Assembly (NCBI RefSeq): GCF_015352425.1
Contig: NZ_JADKNH010000009.1
Coordinates: 62,001 to 126,000 of the forward strand
Length of the DNA stretch: 64,000 nt
Reading direction: 5' to 3'
Source of the DNA: Fusibacter ferrireducens
GTDB lineage: Bacteria; Bacillota; Clostridia; Peptostreptococcales; Acidaminobacteraceae
Shown here in pieces: positions 61,962 to 64,000 of the stretch. The stretch's first letter is position 1. Each line of letters opens with the position of its first letter. A program made the translations under genes and the position numbers. Under the pieces are notes generated by a model. It searched no databases. It was not told where the DNA came from and was given only the letters and a program-made list of their open reading frames with translations.

Positions 61962-62498
61962 TTAAAGTGAAATCCAATATCTGCGCACCCAAATGGTTTC
62001 ACCCTCTGATTTTTGCTCGCTGACCTTGTTCTCAAAGATCCCACCATTGGATTCAATGGTCTTTGCAGAGGCTTCATTTAGGTCATCACAAGTCAACAGA
62101 ACACGTTTTAGTGAAGGTTCTGCTACTCTGAGTTGATCCAGCATGAGTTTAAGCATCACGCCTGCAATACCCTTTTGGCGTTTCGAAGCCCTTACGCCAT
62201 AACCAATATGACCTCCATGTTGCATTAAATGATCATTGAGTTCATGTCTAAAGTGAATAGCGCCAACCGCTTTATGCGCTTCAGTCACTAAGAAATAGAG
62301 CGTTGAAGGCACAAAGCCACTAGCTCTCACTGCATCTGTGGTATCATTTTGCCACCTCTTCTGTACAGCATCAAAAGTCATGCCATCACGCCTTGCAGCA
62401 TAAGGCACGATGACCTCATTGTTATTTTCCCACTCTGAAATATAGTCCATATAAGCGCTTTCACTGATTTCATCAAATTTTATAAGTTTATAAGTCAT
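61962..62498 (-). CDS. GNAT family N-acetyltransferase
   Basis: 178 residues. The acetyl-CoA binding loop is near HIGYGVRASKRQKGIAGVMLKLML at about 100-125 (the RxxGxA pattern), preceded by the strand KAVGAIHFRHELN and followed by RVLLTCDDLNEASAKTIESNGGIFEN, the usual C-terminal GNAT motif. Substrate unknown. The frame opens at TTG 62510, but ATG 62498 follows GGAGG by 5 bases. Single gene. Confidence 0.9.
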   Translation of the reverse strand: MTYKLIKFDEISESAYMDYISEWENNNEVIVPYAARRDGMTFDAVQKRWQNDTTDAVRASGFVPSTLYFLVTEAHKAVGAIHFRHELNDHLMQHGGHIGYGVRASKRQKGIAGVMLKLMLDQLRVAEPSLKRVLLTCDDLNEASAKTIESNGGIFENKVSEQKSEGETIWVRRYWISL

Positions 62499-62862
62499 AA
62501 TATCCTCCAAACCACCTCTATAGATGTCACTGTATTTATGCGTTTCACGATTTGATTATACTACTGTTCACATACACATAATAGCCTAATGCCTCTATCA
62601 CCGTTTAATGACACTTGTTTTTACTATCCTAACATTTTGCCTCTATCACGTCTACAGCCATCTCTATGTTGTCATGCAACTGTAAATAAAAGCGTTTCAA
62701 AAGATTGGATTTGAACCTTTACGAAAAAACTTCTCAAACAAAAGTAAATTTGTTAATAAAATACACTTTTCCAATAAAAATCTCCCAGCCTCTTAATTTC
62801 CCTTTTGCTATACTTTTTTTATATCGTTAGAGTTTCAAAATAAGATTTTAAGGAGCGTTTAG
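62499..62862. other. Non-coding region between GNAT and chemoreceptor genes
   Basis: No coding sequence seen. TGCCTCTATCAC occurs twice (62590-62601 and 62638-62649). TGCTATACT at 62806-62814 is an extended -10 element that could serve the chemoreceptor gene; no clear flagellar-type promoter was found. Confidence 0.5.
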
Positions 62863-63915
62863 ATGTACAGATTCGATACAACTGATCAAGCAATATCCAA
62901 ATTAGAGGACTCAATCTCATTCGAACTCAAAGATGTTATCAATCTTGAATTCCTTCAACGATTCTTAGATGCCTTTGGAGGTGCTGTGGGTGTGGCAGGA
63001 CTAGGTACAGACAAAGAAGGTACGCCAATCACCAATCCTACCAATTTTACAGATTTCTGTATGAATCTCAACAGAGGGTGTGAAAAAGGGCTTGCACGTT
63101 GTAAGAAAAGCGATGCCTTTGGAGGTGCTGAAAGTGCTAGAACGGGCAAACCTGCTGTTTATTTCTGTGAAAATGGGCTTATGGATTTTGGCGCCCCTAT
63201 AATTGTAAACGGGCAACAAATGGGGTCCATCTTAGGTGGACAGGTCCTTGCAGATCAACCAGATCCTGATAAATTCATTCAAATTGCCAAAAATATCGGC
63301 GTCGATCCTGATGAATATTTAGAAGCCTTGGCAAAAGTACCTATATTACCCGAATCTCAAATTAAAGCTGCCGCCGATTTGCTCTATATTGTGGCTACGG
63401 AAATTTCGAACATGGGCTATGAAAAACTGCTTTTATCCAAGATGTTTCACACGTTGGACGATCACATTCAAGAGGCTATGGCCACTTTAGAAGAACTCAC
63501 TGCCTCTGCTTCAGATGTCACGGAAAATCAAATCAAATTGACTTCTGAAATCCAAACGGTGAGTCATGTTTCTGAACAGATAGACGATGTGATCGGTTCC
63601 ATCTCAGTGATTGCAAACCAAACGAAAATGTTGGGTCTAAACGCCACAATAGAAGCCGCGCGTGCCAAAGAAGCTGGTCTCGGTTTCGGCGTTGTCGCAA
63701 GAGAAATCCAAAAGCTTTCTGAGAGATCCAATGAAACGGTTACAAAGGTAAAATCCTTTACTTCACAAATCAAAAATTCTGTCGATCATACGAATGCCAT
63801 GGGCAATGCCACTTTAAATGTAACCAAGGAACAAGAACTCGCCATTAGGCGTATTGCTGAAATGCTAGGCGCTATAACGGATATGACGCATGATCTCTCT
63901 CAGATTTTAAAATAG
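62863..63915 (+). CDS. Soluble chemoreceptor with PocR ligand-binding domain
   Basis: 350 residues, no membrane helix. Residues about 25-180 form a PocR domain with its conserved cysteines (FCMNLNRGCEKGLARCKKSD; AVYFCENGLMDFGAPIIVNGQQMGSILGGQVL), which binds small molecules such as hydrocarbon or glycol derivatives in relatives. Residues about 200-345 form a methyl-accepting signalling region with the hairpin tip IGVVAREIQKLSE-like sequence GFGVVAREIQKLSERSN. It would act on the flagellar CheA pathway from the cytoplasm. AAGGAG precedes ATG. No che genes are in the window. Confidence 0.9.
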   Translation: MYRFDTTDQAISKLEDSISFELKDVINLEFLQRFLDAFGGAVGVAGLGTDKEGTPITNPTNFTDFCMNLNRGCEKGLARCKKSDAFGGAESARTGKPAVYFCENGLMDFGAPIIVNGQQMGSILGGQVLADQPDPDKFIQIAKNIGVDPDEYLEALAKVPILPESQIKAAADLLYIVATEISNMGYEKLLLSKMFHTLDDHIQEAMATLEELTASASDVTENQIKLTSEIQTVSHVSEQIDDVIGSISVIANQTKMLGLNATIEAARAKEAGLGFGVVAREIQKLSERSNETVTKVKSFTSQIKNSVDHTNAMGNATLNVTKEQELAIRRIAEMLGAITDMTHDLSQILK

Positions 63916-63947
63916 CAATTCTTTAAATGACGCCTTGCTCTCCATAC

Positions 63948-63973
63948 AATTACAGTATAAAATTACAGTATAA
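63948..63973. repeat. Tandem 13-bp repeat
   Basis: AATTACAGTATAA occurs twice without a gap after the chemoreceptor gene. Possibly a simple slippage duplication. Confidence 0.7.
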
Positions 63974-64000
63974 TTAGAAGTAACAATGAAAGGCGCCCAC

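Overview
The window looks like chromosomal DNA of an anaerobic, low-to-moderate GC Firmicute (Bacillota, probably Clostridia). This is inferred from strong AGGAGG-type ribosome sites with ATG/GTG/TTG starts, short intergenic gaps, intrinsic terminators, two oxygen-sensitive radical enzyme systems (a glycyl radical enzyme with its activase, and an anaerobic sulfatase maturase), PTS genes, and many ABC importers for amino acids and peptides. I saw no rRNA, tRNA, CRISPR array, transposase or prophage. The lifestyle suggested is fermentation of peptides and amino acids, with some sugar use.

Layout. 1-4764 (+): end of a sugar-type binding protein, a REC/HD-GYP response regulator and a hybrid histidine kinase with its own sensor domain. 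4933-9597 (-): livK-[terminator]-livHMGF, branched-chain amino acid uptake. 9998-11202: a DUF3783-like gene, a glyoxalase and a broken nucleotidyltransferase. 11433-13172 (+): an ABC-F ATPase behind a leader that looks like a ribosome-controlled attenuator. 13184-28413 (-): a long set of co-directional genes. It starts with an S9 peptidase, then a small membrane protein, a full peptide ABC importer, a beta-lactamase-fold hydrolase with ankyrin repeats, an N-acyl-D-amino-acid deacylase, DUF1445, PxpB, PxpC and a D-glutamate cyclase-like protein. The products fit uptake and breakdown of peptides carrying D-glutamate or D-amino acids.

28714-39682: a PLP enzyme/DAACS symporter/RpiR operon divergent from a LysR gene, then an MFS/esterase/P-loop kinase/GH13 sucrose-phosphorylase-like operon divergent from a PucR-type regulator. 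39739-50980: a PrpR-type sigma-54 activator, a second peptide importer (oppBCDFA) and a 1088-residue protein with two alpha/beta-hydrolase domains. The 446-bp region between the importer and the hydrolase holds two divergent -24/-12 promoters and a central dyad suitable as activator site. I regard this as a self-contained sigma-54 peptide/ester-use regulon.

51130-55546: a glycyl radical enzyme with an unusual Cys-Val-Asp active-site loop, its divergent activase, and a TauE/SafE exporter. 55661-61344: a lactose/cellobiose-type PTS (IIC, IIA, IIB) whose operon encodes a sulfatase with no signal peptide, divergent from an RpiR regulator plus anaerobic sulfatase maturase. This looks like a PTS route for a sulfated sugar with desulfation inside the cell. 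61547-63915: an 89-residue protein carrying the GGADGPT motif of Na+-pumping decarboxylase beta subunits, a GNAT acetyltransferase and a soluble PocR-domain chemoreceptor. All functional calls come from reading motifs and context; no database search was possible.
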